A stretch of 64,000 bases of DNA from Plotosus lineatus. Taxonomy: Eukaryota; Chordata; Actinopteri; Siluriformes; Plotosidae. The notes under the pieces were generated by a model. It saw nothing but the letters and a program-made list of their open reading frames with translations, searched no databases and had not been told where the DNA came from. A program made the translations under genes and the position numbers. Location of the stretch: positions 22,711,001 to 22,775,000 of the forward strand of contig CM045733.1 of assembly GCA_024760905.1 (NCBI GenBank), written 5' to 3'. Within the stretch, counting starts at the first letter, position 1. Each line of letters begins with the position of its first letter. Positions 11,546 to 22,023 of this stretch are shown one piece after another.

Positions 11546-12515
11546 ACCTTGGATTGGGTGCCAAGAGAAGAACTGTGGTATTGCATGAGGAAGTCTGGAG
11601 TGGCAGAGAAGTATGTTAGAGTGGTGCAGGACATGTATAAGAGATGTAAGACAGTGGTGAGGTGTGCTGTCGGTGTGACAGAAGAGTTCAAGGTGGAGGT
11701 AGGACTGCACCAAGGGTCAGCTCTGAGCCCCTTCTTGTTTGCTGTGGTGATGGACAGGCTGACAGACAAGGTTAGACAAAAATCTTCATGGATTATGATG
11801 TTTGCAGATGACATTGTGATCTGTAGTGAGAGCAGAGGAAAATCTAGAGAGGTGCAGGTATGCCCTGGAAAGGAGGGGAATGAAGGTTAGCCTCAGTAAG
11901 ACAGAATACATGTGCATGAATGCCAAGGACCCAACAGGAATGGTGAGGTTACAGGGAGCCGAGATAAGGAAGGTGGAGGATTTTAAGTACTTAGGCTCAA
12001 CAATCCAGAGCAATGGAGAGTGTGGAAAAGAGGTGAAGAAGCATTTGCAAGCTGGTTGGAATGGTTGGAGAAAATTGTCCGGTGTGATGTGTGATAGGAG
12101 GGTATCGGCAAAAATGAAAGAAAAGTGTACAAGACGGTGTTGAGACCAGTGATGTTGTATGGTTTAGAAACAGTGGCTTTCTCTTTGGGAGTAACGAGGA
12201 TGGATAGGATCAGGAATGAGAACATCAAAGGGACAGCACATGTAAGACGTTTTGGAGACAAAGTCAGGGAGGCTAGATTGAGATGGTTTGGACATGTACA
12301 GAGGACGGATAGTGAGTATATTGGTAGTAGGATGCTGAGGTTGGAACGACCAGGCAGAAGGCCTCGAGGAAGTCCAAAGAGACAATTCATGGACGTGGTG
12401 AAGGAGGACATGAAGGCAGTTGGTGTAAGAGAAAAAGATGCAGAGGATAGGGTGAGATGGAGGCAGATGATTCGCTGCGGCGACCCCTGAAGGGAAAAGC
12501 TGAAAGGAAAAGAAG
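11546..12515 (+). mobile_element. 5'-truncated RTE-like LINE copy, frameshifted
   Basis: Reads ELWYCMRKSGVAEKYVRV, LHQGSALSPFLFAVVMDRL and the reverse transcriptase active-site block MMFADDIVI, then GHVQRTDSEYIGSRMLRLE, ending in GCGACCCCTGAAGGG and a GAAGAA tail. It is about 90 percent like the longer copy at 40290-43443 by eye. Frame breaks near 11850 and 12130. Confidence 0.85.
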
Positions 12516-12530
12516 AATATATATATATAA

Positions 12531-12723
12531 TAAAAATAAAAGGACAGGACAAAGACTTTCTATTGAAACTCCATTTATCACTACAGATCTGTTTCGAGGG
12601 GTGGTGAAACCATCCTCTCTCTTCAGGTGATTATAGAAGAATGGTTTCACCACCCCTCGAAACAGATCTGTAGTGATAAATGGAGTTTCAATAGAAAGTC
12701 TTTGTCCTGTCCTTTTATTTTTA
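12531..12723. mobile_element. Perfect fold-back element, 83-bp arms
   Basis: Arms 12531-12613 and 12641-12723 are exact reverse complements around a 27-base spacer (12614-12640). Outer ends are TAAAAATAAAAGG. It lies 16 bases after the GAAGAA tail of the RTE-like copy and just before a long microsatellite. Confidence 0.9.
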
Positions 12724-12785
12724 TTTTTATTGTTATTTGCTCTACCAAGTATTGCGCACTCTCCTACGGAAGAATCTACTCAGAA

Positions 12786-12789
<4 letters not shown>

Positions 12790-12869
<80 letters not shown>

Positions 12870-12909
12870 TGTACCTACATACGTGTGTGTGTGTATGTGT
12901 GTGTGTGTA

Positions 12910-12966
<57 letters not shown>

Positions 12967-12990
12967 TGTACCTACATATGTGTGTGTGTA

Positions 12991-13041
<51 letters not shown>
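12790..13041. repeat. Compound microsatellite (CT)n(TA)n(GT)n
   Basis: Runs of CT (12790-12817), TA, GT and TA again, with TACTGTACCTACATA repeated twice between blocks. It gives long artefactual open frames. Confidence 0.95.
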
Positions 13042-13048
<7 letters not shown>

Positions 13049-14127
13049 CACCTTGGTGCTGTCAGTGTTGATTTGGAGACTCATACTCTCAGCATGTTGA
13101 CATAGTCTTTCTGTCTTCTCTTGCATGTGCTGGTGCGTACTAGACAGAAGGGCAATATCATCAGTATAGTTCAAGTCTTCAAGCTGGGTGGTAAACTTCC
13201 ATCTGATGCCTGTTCTCTTTCCGCTAGTCGTTTTCCTCATAATCCAGTCCACAGCAATGATGAAAAGAAACCCAGACATTACGCAACCTTGTCGAATTCC
13301 AGTTCTGACAGGGAACCACTCTGATGTCTGTCCGTTGTTAATGATGCAACTACAGCTTCCATTGGACATCTCTTTAATGATCTCAATGAAAAGATGAGGA
13401 ATTCCATACAGCTTCAGTATCTTCCAGAGCTTCACTCTGTCAACGCTGTCAAAAGCCTTGCGGAAGTCAATGCAATTGATGTACAGCGGAGACAGACACT
13501 CAATGCTTTGTTCAACAATGTTTCGCAAGATGAAAATCTGTTCAGCTGTTCCGTGTCCTTTCCTATACGCTGCTTGCTCATTCCTCAATCTTTCTTTCAC
13601 TCCTTTTCGAATCCTCTCCATAATAATTCTGCAGAAAACTTTTCCAGGTATGGAGAGCAGTGATATTCCTGTACTGTTGTCACACCTAGTCAGATCGCCT
13701 TTCTTTGGTATTTTAGCTATCGTTAATTTTTTCCAATCGCCCGGCATTGTGATTGATTTTCTCACACTTTCGAACATGTGCAGCAACTTCTTGGATGTTA
13801 TCCTGCTTCCAGCTTTCAGCATTTCACCGCTGATGTTGTCCACACCAGCTGCTTTACCACTCTTTAACTTTATTACTGCCTTTTTCACCTCTTCTTCTAT
13901 AAAAGGCCCAGTGTTGATTTCTTCTATTATTTTGATGTCATTGAGGTCGAATTCATCCTCGGCTTCGTCTTCATTGCACAGGTTTTCCACATTTAATACC
14001 TCTTCAAAGTGCTCTTTCCATCTCTGAAATATCTCATCCTCTTCAATGAGTAGTTTACCAGTCTTATCTCTCACTCCAGTTGTTGACCGTCTCTTTTAAT
14101 TACACAGCTCTTTTGTAATCTTATACA

Positions 14128-15578
14128 GAGTCATTGTATTTAGAAATAGAGGTGTATTGAAAAAGAATGAAGTATGGTATTACGGTAATACAAAGCTTGA
14201 ATGTGTTTCTTATGATAAATATTTAGGTTTAATATTTTCATTAAGATTGAACTGGTCGCAAGCTTGTAAAAGTCTGGCGGCCCAAGCGTCAAAAGCTATT
14301 CAACCTATATATCAACTATTCAAAAAGAATTCTTATATTTCTTTAAATACTGCATGTACAAATTTTGACTGTAAAATTTTGACCATTCTTCGAGACGGGT
14401 CAGAAATTTGAGGGACTAAATATTTTCACTGTAATGAAAAGATACATGCGGCATATTTTAAGTGCTTTTTGAATTTGGGAAAGTTTGCCTCAAATAAAGC
14501 TGTTTGGGGGGGAATTGGTCGATGTAATATTTTTGTATTTAGTAGATTACGGGTAATTCGATTTTGGTTGAAGTTATTAAAAATGGATGTTTATAGATAC
14601 CCTAAGTTAAATTATATATTTTTTAAAGTCACAAGATGAAAATGGTAAGGTTAACTGGGCATCAGAAGTTAGACAACTACTTTTGGTTCGTGGATTTTCA
14701 TATGTGTGGATTTCATCAGAGGTTGCGAATGAAGTCAATGTTTTTCTCTCTTTTTAAGCAGCGTCTTCAAGATATTTATGTTCAAGAGTGGTCTCTGTCT
14801 GTAGGTAATTCAAAGTTTTTACAACACTATTCCTCACATAAATCTTTGTTAGAGCCCGAATTTTAGATCATGAATTTCCAGGATAAATCCGTTATATGGG
14901 CATTCTGTAAATTTAGAATCGGTTTCCATGATTTTAGAAGTAATTATTTCAATAAGTCTTGTGGAGATGTGAGTGATGTTAGTGAAGCTATGTGTAAAAA
15001 TTGTGACTCTGGTGATATGTTTGTAATATGGCAAATATTCAGATTTACGGTGAAAATATCTATCTTTTTTTGCCATTACCATTGTTACCTCATGATCATC
15101 ATCATCATCATCATTTTCTGTACCCGCTTAATCCTATTTAGGGTCGCAGGGAGGCTGGCGCCCATCCAAGCCAACTTCGGGTGAGGGCAGAATACACCCT
15201 GGACAGCTCGCCAGGCCATCGCAGGGCGGAAACACACCGACGGCTTTGCAGCCTACTCTTGTCGAAAGTCAGCAATGGTTCTTTTACATGCCTCACACCA
15301 TAGACAGTGAGAGACATGGCCGGCCTTTGATAACCCAGTTAGCTGCACTGCGGGACCATTGTTACCTGTGAGAGATAAACATATATTGTCCAATCTGTCA
15401 AACTCTAAAAATATTGATGTCTTACGATGCATTGCAACCTATCTTAAACATGCATTTAATGAAAGATCTGTAACAAAACTGTAACCACGCCCATTCACTC
15501 ATAAACTATAATTGTACAATAGGCCTGGAGGCCACAAAATACTGAATCAACGAATCTGAGTCTGAAATCTGATCCCAT
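14128..15578 (+). mobile_element. Second LINE fragment inserted into the minus-strand LINE
   Basis: Decayed C-terminal LINE text on the plus strand: CVSYDKYLGLIFSLRLNWSQ, then WLKLLKMDVYR and VFLLEFKTRLQD-like blocks and REINILSNLSNSKN. Clade not assigned. It ends before GGATCC-CATGTCATTTG, where the host LINE resumes. A SINE is nested within it. Confidence 0.6.
15091..15354 (-). mobile_element. Chimeric SINE (A body, C-type tail) with exact target duplication
   Basis: Antisense copy with (ATG)n tail at 15091-15113, GGTCGCAGGGAGGCTGG block and A-type body up to GCTGCACTG. Flanked by the perfect 13-bp duplication ACCATTGTTACCT at 15078-15090 and 15355-15367. The head is truncated, as expected of incomplete reverse transcription. 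Confidence 0.9.
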
Positions 15579-17099
15579 GTCATTTGTCTTCGCAGCATGC
15601 TCTGCCTCCTCAGCAAGTCTGTTGATCATCTCTCGCTTATCTGCTCGAACCTTCTTACCTTCTTCTTCACATTCCAATCCATATAGCTATACTACTGTTG
15701 TTGTTTGATGGTTTGTATTCTCTCTGAGCGTGCACAGTTTATTTCACTTTTCACCTTTTTCCTTTCATATATAGCCTTCCAGGATTCACTGCTTATCCAT
15801 TCCTTATGCTGTCTTTGCTTCTTTCCCAAGATGTTCTCCGCTACCTCTATGTACACTGTAGTGAAGTTCTCCCAGTCTCTTTGTGTGTCATCCTCATCTA
15901 TGGCATCCTGCGTGCTCTCTTCTGGTGCCTCGAATCTGTTCTTCAACTGCAATACGAACTACCTTTGGACACCTTTTTGTTTCAGGAGTGCAGTGTTATA
16001 TGTTGTCCTTTTGCTGGCATTCCTGGCTTTGCGTCGTGAAGGTCCAAGCTTCACCTTGCCAACTACCAGGCTGTGGTCAGCTCCAGCATCACTACATCAG
16101 TATGGCTCGAACATCTGCAAGAGATCTTCTGTATCTTCCATTGATGATGATGTGGTCAATTTGATTTTTGTCTCTGGTGTTCGGTGAGGCCGATGTATAT
16201 TTATGTATGTCTTTGTGTTTGAAGAGTGTCTCCAATCACTAGATCGTATTCCTCACACAATTCAACAAGTCTCTCTCCATTTGCATTCATATTGCCCAAC
16301 CTTCTTTGCCCAACACTCTTGTGTGGTTTCCATTGCTACTCCCCACTTTGGCATTTGCGTCACCCATTAAAATGAGAATATCATGCTTTGGTGCTACTTC
16401 AATCTCCTTTTGTAGTTGTTCATAGAAAGCATCTTTCTCCTCTTCATTAGCATCCTTGGTAGGACTGTAGATCTGGATGATGGTAGTGTACTTTGAAGGT
16501 ATACTTTGAATTGAATTTAGCATTTATGATTCTTTCACTCACCGGGTTCCACTTGATCAAACATTTTCTCGTCTACAGGGCTCAGCATGATTGCTACCCC
16601 CTTGTAATGTTGATCCTTCAACCCAGAGTATCGGATAGACTCTCCGGTGTTGACTTGCACTTCTCCGAATTTGGTCTATCTCAGCTTGCTTACGTCCAGG
16701 TGATATCTCCTCATATCTCGTGCTACTATTGCAGTTTTCCCAACGGCATACATGGTCCTTACATTCCAGCAGCCTACATGGATGAATTTCCTTGTTGTCA
16801 GTAGTTGCCCCATCCATGCTTCCCTAGGGCTTTCATCCCCAGCCGTCATGTGGGCGTCTTCCCATCTAAGATCTTCCTCTTCTGGGATTTCGCATGACAT
16901 GGTTCTGTGACAATTTTGGATAGCGTCGTTTACTCTGAAAGTTTCCATAATCAGGATTTTTTTATGGGAAGGGGTGTTAAGCCTCTTGTTTAACCCTTCT
17001 CCTTTTTCATCTGGGCTTGGGACCGGCGTAGGTGGCGTTATTGCATTATCATTATGAAATATTTATTGTTTTTTACATGTTTATCTTTAATAGGTATGT

Positions 17100-17337
17100 A
17101 GGTAAGTCTGTTGGGTTTTTACACCTGAGCCTAGTGGCTCATCAGGCCGGTGCCTTCGCAGGTTACCTTCCTAGTATATTTTTACTGGTACCCATTTATA
17201 TTGCTGGGTGAACAGAGGCACACTTGTGGTTGAAACCTTGCCAGAGGTCTTAGCACAGTGAGGGTCTCAGTGGGATTTGAACTCACAACCTCCCGATCAT
17301 GAGCCCAGCACTTTAACCACTACGCCACCGGCCCCAC
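17100..17337 (-). mobile_element. SINE-B copy, antisense
   Basis: Minus-strand head GGGGCCGGTGGCGTAGTGG with GTTGTGAGTTCAAATCCC (tRNA-like A and B boxes), then CTCTGTTCACCCAGCA and the tail GATGAGCCACTAGGCTCAGG...AAAACCCAACAGAC. Confidence 0.85.
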
Positions 17338-17389
17338 CATTATCTTTAATACATTAGGACACATATATGTGTTTGTGGCAGGTTATATG

Positions 17390-17545
17390 AGTTTCTCACC
17401 CTGAGGTGTGAATGGTTGTGTGAGTATTGGTCCTGCGATGGCCTGGTGAGCTGTCCATGGTGTACACCGACCTTTCCCGGAGTCAGCTGAGATGGGCGCC
17501 AGCCTCCCTGTAACCTTAAGTAAGATTAAGCAGTTCAGAAAATGA
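17390..17545 (+). mobile_element. SINE-C 3' fragment
   Basis: GCGATGGCCTGGTGAGCTGTC, ATGGGCGCCAGCCTCCCTG and GATTAAGCAGTTCAGAAAATG tail followed by GATGATGATG. Confidence 0.75.
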
Positions 17546-18727
17546 ACTGATGATGATGAAAGAATGAATGAAGGGGACTTTATCACATTTTTACTTTGTA
17601 TGGAGCAACTGTGTGCATACAATTTCCTCTGGGATCAAGAAAGTATTCTGGTTCTGATCCTGACTCTGAAACTGAATTTTTCAGGAGGATGGGAGCACAG
17701 AGCGAAAACAACAACAACAACAACAAAAGAACGTAAAGACAATACAAAACACGATCAGATAAGATGGGACCAAGGTCACGTCATTTGTTTTGTAATGCTG
17801 CCGCACATCTTTGTGCAGAGCCGTGCAGCGTTCAGCGGCGCAGTAGAATTTGAACGTTGTCAGTAATCTCCCTTTAAGAAATATGATGGCGCAGTTGGAC
17901 TGTGCAGGAATTTGCCACGTCAGAGGGATGGCACAACCAAACGAGACAAATAGTTATTTTCTCAGCCAACATCCCTCACAAAAACTTTTTTTTTCCATAG
18001 CTATACATTAGCCAGTATATATAATGATTATACAATTCTCATATTGGTGAAGGATGTTATAATCAAGACTCAACCCATTTGTGTATCCAGAGTTTTGTTT
18101 GCATTTTTTTTCGTCATGATATGCAAATAACCCAAAAAATTTAGAACAATCTATTTTATATCATCTTAAAACTGAACTTCCGCACAAATGGAGGTTTTTA
18201 TATAAAAGGTGTTCAGAGATCGAGGTTTTGTGTTTGTTTGTTTGTTTGTTTGTTTTTTTTACATCAAAAGATGAGATGCACACTGCATGAATGGGGCATG
18301 TTTCAGTATGTATTGTTTCCCGGTATACTTTAAATAGCCGTGTTAGATTCAGACAGAGATGAGTTCAGAGGGAGAAAAGTTTGCAGCTGTTTTCGAACCG
18401 AGAACTTCCCATTCTCCGCATGTCATCACCAAGGTTGCCAGATTGCACACGTTTAACACAATTTTAACCACATATCAGGCATAAAGCTCTCATAGCCGGT
18501 CTCATAGCACCATGGTTTGGGGTTACTGTGCCCTTCCATGTCCGTTCAGACTGATTCTGGAAGCAGGCTCAAACAAAAACCGATGAAATATTCACTTGAT
18601 AAAGAATCATGAGCATCTGTGCTGCTTTTCATGTCTCCCAGTAGAAACTGCAATGCATACATGGTAGATACGTACTGTTCCATGTACATTTTCACCCCCA
18701 TGGAAACCTAGTTAATATACGAAGGTA
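17546..18727. other. Intergenic, no recognised feature
   Basis: A short (CAA)n at 17707-17726 and a (GTTT)n run at 18229-18254. No coding support. Confidence 0.5.
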
Positions 18728-19022
18728 AAAGAAAGTCTGTTGGGCTTTATACACCCGAGCCTAGTGGCTCATCAGGTCAGTGCTTATTCCCAGTTTCTAT
18801 AGCGTGAAGCAATCAGCAGTTTAACTCCTCCTGGATGGGACACTAGTCCATTGCAGGTTACCTTCCAAGTATTTTTTTTTTTTGTTACTGGTACCCATTT
18901 ATACTGCTGGGTGAACCGAGGCACACTTGTGGTTAAGACTTTGCCCAGGGGTCTTAGCACAGTGGGGGGTTTAACTGGGATTTGAACACACAACCTCCCG
19001 ACCACTATGCCACCGGCCCCAC
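18728..19022 (-). mobile_element. SINE-B copy, antisense
   Basis: Same blocks as 17100-17337; the head ends at GGGGCCGGTGGCATAGTGG near 19020. Together with the plus-strand piece at 19130 it makes an inverted SINE pair. Confidence 0.85.
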
Positions 19023-19129
19023 ATATTAATATATGCCTGACGGGTACACTCATGGTTCCAAATTGATCTGGCACTTGACCCAAGCTCAATTTCAACATGA
19101 TTATACTTCCCATGAAAAAATATACTGAG

Positions 19130-19253
19130 AAGGTAACCTGCGATGGACTAGTGTCCCATCCAGGAGGAGTTGAACTCCTGGTCGCTTCACACTATGGAAA
19201 CCGGGGATAAGCACCGGCCTGATGAGCCACTATGGCTCGGGTGTAAAAACCCC
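19130..19253 (+). mobile_element. SINE-B 3' half, sense
   Basis: Begins GGTAACCTGCGATGGACTAG and ends GCTCGGGTGTAAAAACCCC. It is the inverted partner of the copy ending at 19022. Confidence 0.85.
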
Positions 19254-19284
19254 TAATATATATATATATATATAGCGTAGGCCT

Positions 19285-19677
19285 CCGTCAGTCCCGAAGG
19301 ACTATGGCTGCGCTCTGGCCAGTATCCCGACTGGTGATACTCCCCAGTGCACAGAGCCCGGGTAGGGAGTAATGAGGGACAGGCTGTTACCCAAGCAGCA
19401 AGTCCCCCCCTGTCTCGGCGCCACCGGAAGGATCCAATGGAAAGGCAAGTGCCGATACGACTGGGTTCCAGTGCTGCTGCAGGAGAGAAACTACGGTCAA
19501 TTTAGAACGGCCAATTAACCTACAGTGCACGTCTTTGGATTGCGGAAACCGGAGCACCGGAGGAAACCCGCACAAGCACGGGAGAACATGCAAACTCCAC
19601 ACAGAAACGCCCAGGCCGAATCGAACCGGGCCTTCTTGCTGTGTGGCGGACGTGCTAACCACTACGCCACCGTGCCG

Positions 19678-19680
<3 letters not shown>
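19285..19680 (-). mobile_element. SINE-C (Mermaid-like) copy, antisense, with extra tail block
   Basis: Minus-strand head GGCGGCACGGTGGCGTAGTGG and GGTTCGATTCGGCC, then TTTCCTCCGGTGCTCCGGTTTC and AATCCAAAGACGTGCACTGT. The 19285-19440 part carries GGCTGCGCTCTGGCC and may be a separate old repeat. Confidence 0.75.
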
Positions 19681-19732
<52 letters not shown>

Positions 19733-19832
19733 TATATATATAAGATATATATACATATATATATATATAAAATATATATATATACATATAATATATACAC
19801 ATATAATATATACACATATATATATATATATA
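19681..19832. repeat. (TA)n microsatellite
   Basis: Long TA tract with interspersed CATATA and AAAATATA units. It terminates the SINE-C copy. Confidence 0.95.
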
Positions 19833-19899
19833 TATAAAATCTACCATGATCTCCCATTAAGTCATTCTGGCTTTGACAGACCTTGGCGTTATCTATACT

Positions 19900-20146
19900 G
19901 TTTATCCATCAGTTTCAGTTTTGCCAGGGAAGCCGATAAAGCTTCTGGGCAATTTAGAATAGCCAGCTGACTTATGTATACCTGTTTTTTGGATTGTGGG
20001 AGAAAACCGGAGTGGTCATAGTTATCCCACGCAAGCAAAAGAGTACATTTAAATTCTAGAAATAAAGGTCACTGGCCAAGAATCAAACAGAAATCTTTTG
20101 TGCTAGGAAGCAAGAGCGTTCCCTACTGAGCCACGGTACTCCCTAA
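19900..20146 (-). mobile_element. Old SINE-C fragment, antisense
   Basis: TTTTTGGATTGTGGGAGAAA and CTACTGAGCCACGGTACTCCC blocks, heavily diverged. Confidence 0.5.
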
Positions 20147-20295
20147 ATAAATACAGATATGTGATTTTCTGAATAATACAGTACTGTACTCTATAGCCAA
20201 ACCTGCTATCATAAAAAAAATATATCAAACACCTAGACTGTCCTTTTAAATGGAAAAGGCTTTAAAGGTTCCCATTCACCAGTAAATAACTAAAG

Positions 20296-20400
20296 TGTTC
20301 TGTCTGTCTTCCTTTCGGCTTTTTCCCTTTTACTCGGGAGTCGCCACAGCGAATCATCTTGATTCGCACATTTGATTTTGCAGAGGTTCGATTCATGTGC
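20296..20400 (-). mobile_element. SINE-A 3' fragment, antisense
   Basis: CTTTCGGCTTTTTCCC, GTCGCCACAGCGAATCATC, GATTCGCACATTTGATTTTGC. Confidence 0.75.
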
Positions 20401-20704
20401 TTTCACCAACACAGCGCACATGCTTGGTATCTTTTATTCACCTGTTTTGGTTCTGTGCCTGTTGAATATAACAATATCTAGAAGTACCCACAGACCGCAA
20501 ACCTCCGCCAAGGAAATACTCTATCCTGTATAATAAATAGTCTATCCTGTTTAAACTGCTTGGCAGAGGTAAAAGAAAAACAAATCATTTGCTTCTTGAC
20601 CCATTTCATGAAAAACCATGATAACGGTTGATAATGTACAAACTAACAGATGAACAGACACCAGAAAAACAAAGGGGGGGTCTGGCAGCCATTGGCAATG
20701 TAGC

Positions 20705-20785
20705 CTACTCTTATACACGCACACGCACACACACACATACATATACTGTACATATACATATACATACATACCCACAGTTATATAC
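20705..20785. repeat. (CA)n / CATA simple repeat
   Basis: CACACGCACACACACACATACATA followed by TACATATACATA units. Confidence 0.8.
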
Positions 20786-20789
20786 CTAT

Positions 20790-20965
20790 ATCTTCTTCTT
20801 CTTCTTTTCCTTTCGGCTATTCCCTTTTTTCTCAGGGGTCGCCACAGCGAATCATTTGCCTCCATCTTCATGGAAGTCATATCATCTAATTCGCATATTT
20901 GATTTGGCATAGGTTTTTACGTTGTGTGCCCTTCCTGACACAACCCTTTGGCAAGGGGCATTAAC
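20790..20965 (-). mobile_element. SINE-A fragment carrying a LINE-type tail word
   Basis: Tail TCTTCTTCTTTTCCTTTCGG, then GTCGCCACAGCGAATCATTT followed by GCCTCCATCTTC, the LINE version of this position, before returning to the SINE-A body (ATTCGCATATTTGATTTGGC). Confidence 0.7.
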
Positions 20966-21097
20966 ATGCTATATGTTAGACTATATATGTACATGCCTAT
21001 GCATTTTACTAAATTAAACTTTGTTGTCTCTTTTTAAATAGAATAAGTGTGTGCTGTTTACTGAAAATACTTCTGGAAAATTTGAATTTTACCCTAG

Positions 21098-21108
21098 GAT
21101 TGATTGAC

Positions 21109-21143
<35 letters not shown>

Positions 21144-21180
21144 GTGAGTGAGTGCGTGCGTGAGTGAGTGAGTGAGTATC
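21098..21180. repeat. (GATT)n(GAGT)n tandem repeat
   Basis: About nine GATT units followed by GAGT/GCGT units. Confidence 0.95.
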
Positions 21181-21670
21181 TATCCATCCACCCACCCACC
21201 TTGGCAGAGGTCACAAGACTGCACGATCAGAGTGACATAAGCATGATAACTTGGCAGTGCCACACAGATTCATAGAAAGTGGAAAAGCCTGAGATGAAGC
21301 ATTAAGAAACAGGAGGCGTACGATTTCGAAGAAATAAAAAAAGATGTTTACTAATACCATATCACATGCTTCAGGGGTCATTTACACTCACATACAGGCA
21401 GGGCTGTAGTCGGGCGTACACGCGAGTATATGCTGTATACTCACTTATTTTGGCAAGCATGTAGTGTGTACGCATTTATTTTACCTTGGGAGATCATTTA
21501 TCAAGGTGTATTTTTTTTTTTTTTTACAAGTGAAAAGCATTCTCATCGTATACCCACTTTTGTTTTTAAACCACTACAGCACTGCGTACAGGAAAAACAA
21601 AAAGACACTGCAGCTGAAACCCTGTACAGTATTTCAGTTTTGTTTAACATGCCTGAAAAGCAAAGAGAGA
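21181..21670. other. Upstream region of ckap4, nothing recognised
   Basis: No clear TATA box or CpG-rich promoter is visible. A T12 run at 21513. Confidence 0.4.
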
Positions 21671-21671
21671 A

Positions 21672-21840
21672 GTGCTGGTTTGGTGGTTAATGCGATGGGT
21701 TACTAATCCAAAGGTCAGCGGTACAATCCCCACTCTCACCACTTTTGGGCCCTTGAGCAAGGCCCTTAACCTTCAATTTCTCAAATTGTATAAAATTATA
21801 ATTTTAAGTCTCTGGTAAATGCTGTAAATGTTAAAAGATC
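21672..21840 (+). mobile_element. SINE-D (tRNA head, L2-like tail)
   Basis: TTTGGTGGTTAATGCGATGG and GGTCAGCGGTACAATCCCC resemble A and B boxes; then GGGCCCTTGAGCAAGGCCC and the tail TCTGGTAAATGCTGTAAATG, common in fish L2-tailed SINEs. It lies 180 bases before the ckap4 start. Confidence 0.75.
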
Positions 21841-22023
21841 CTCTTGATGCCTTCCAGGTTAAGGGTGATATGTACTTTATCTGGCAACCCGGTGAGTGTG
21901 CCACGGCTGCAGTAGCGGGCCACGACGCGCTCAGTGATACGCTGCATCCATTCCATATAGATTCAGTGGAACAAACCCCCCCTCACACACACGCCGAGGT
22001 GTTTACAGCAAACTGGGTCGAAC

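Larger units (their letters stand above)
13042..17050 (-). mobile_element. RTE-like LINE, minus strand, interrupted
   Basis: Reverse transcriptase part at 13042-14127 reads RDKTGKLLIEEDEIFQRW, SGKAAGVDNISGEMLKAG, LYINCIDFRKAFDSVDR, GIRQGCVMSGFLF and a YTDDIALLS active site. The canonical F/Y-ADD site has Thr for Ala. The endonuclease part at 15579-16950 reads HVGCWNVRTMYAVGKTAIV, ILILMGDANAKVG and NFTTVYIEVAENILGKK. A 1.45-kb foreign block (14128-15578) splits the two. The 5' leader near 17020 shares CCGGTCCCAAGCCC with the LINE at 40290. 3' end replaced by the microsatellite. Multiple stops; dead. Confidence 0.8.

Noticed and set aside
12627..13105. Long open frames rich in Tyr-Ile and Cys-Val
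   Set aside because: They are translations of (TA)n and (GT)n microsatellite; the same applies at 19662-19847, 43394-43658 and 48268-48565.
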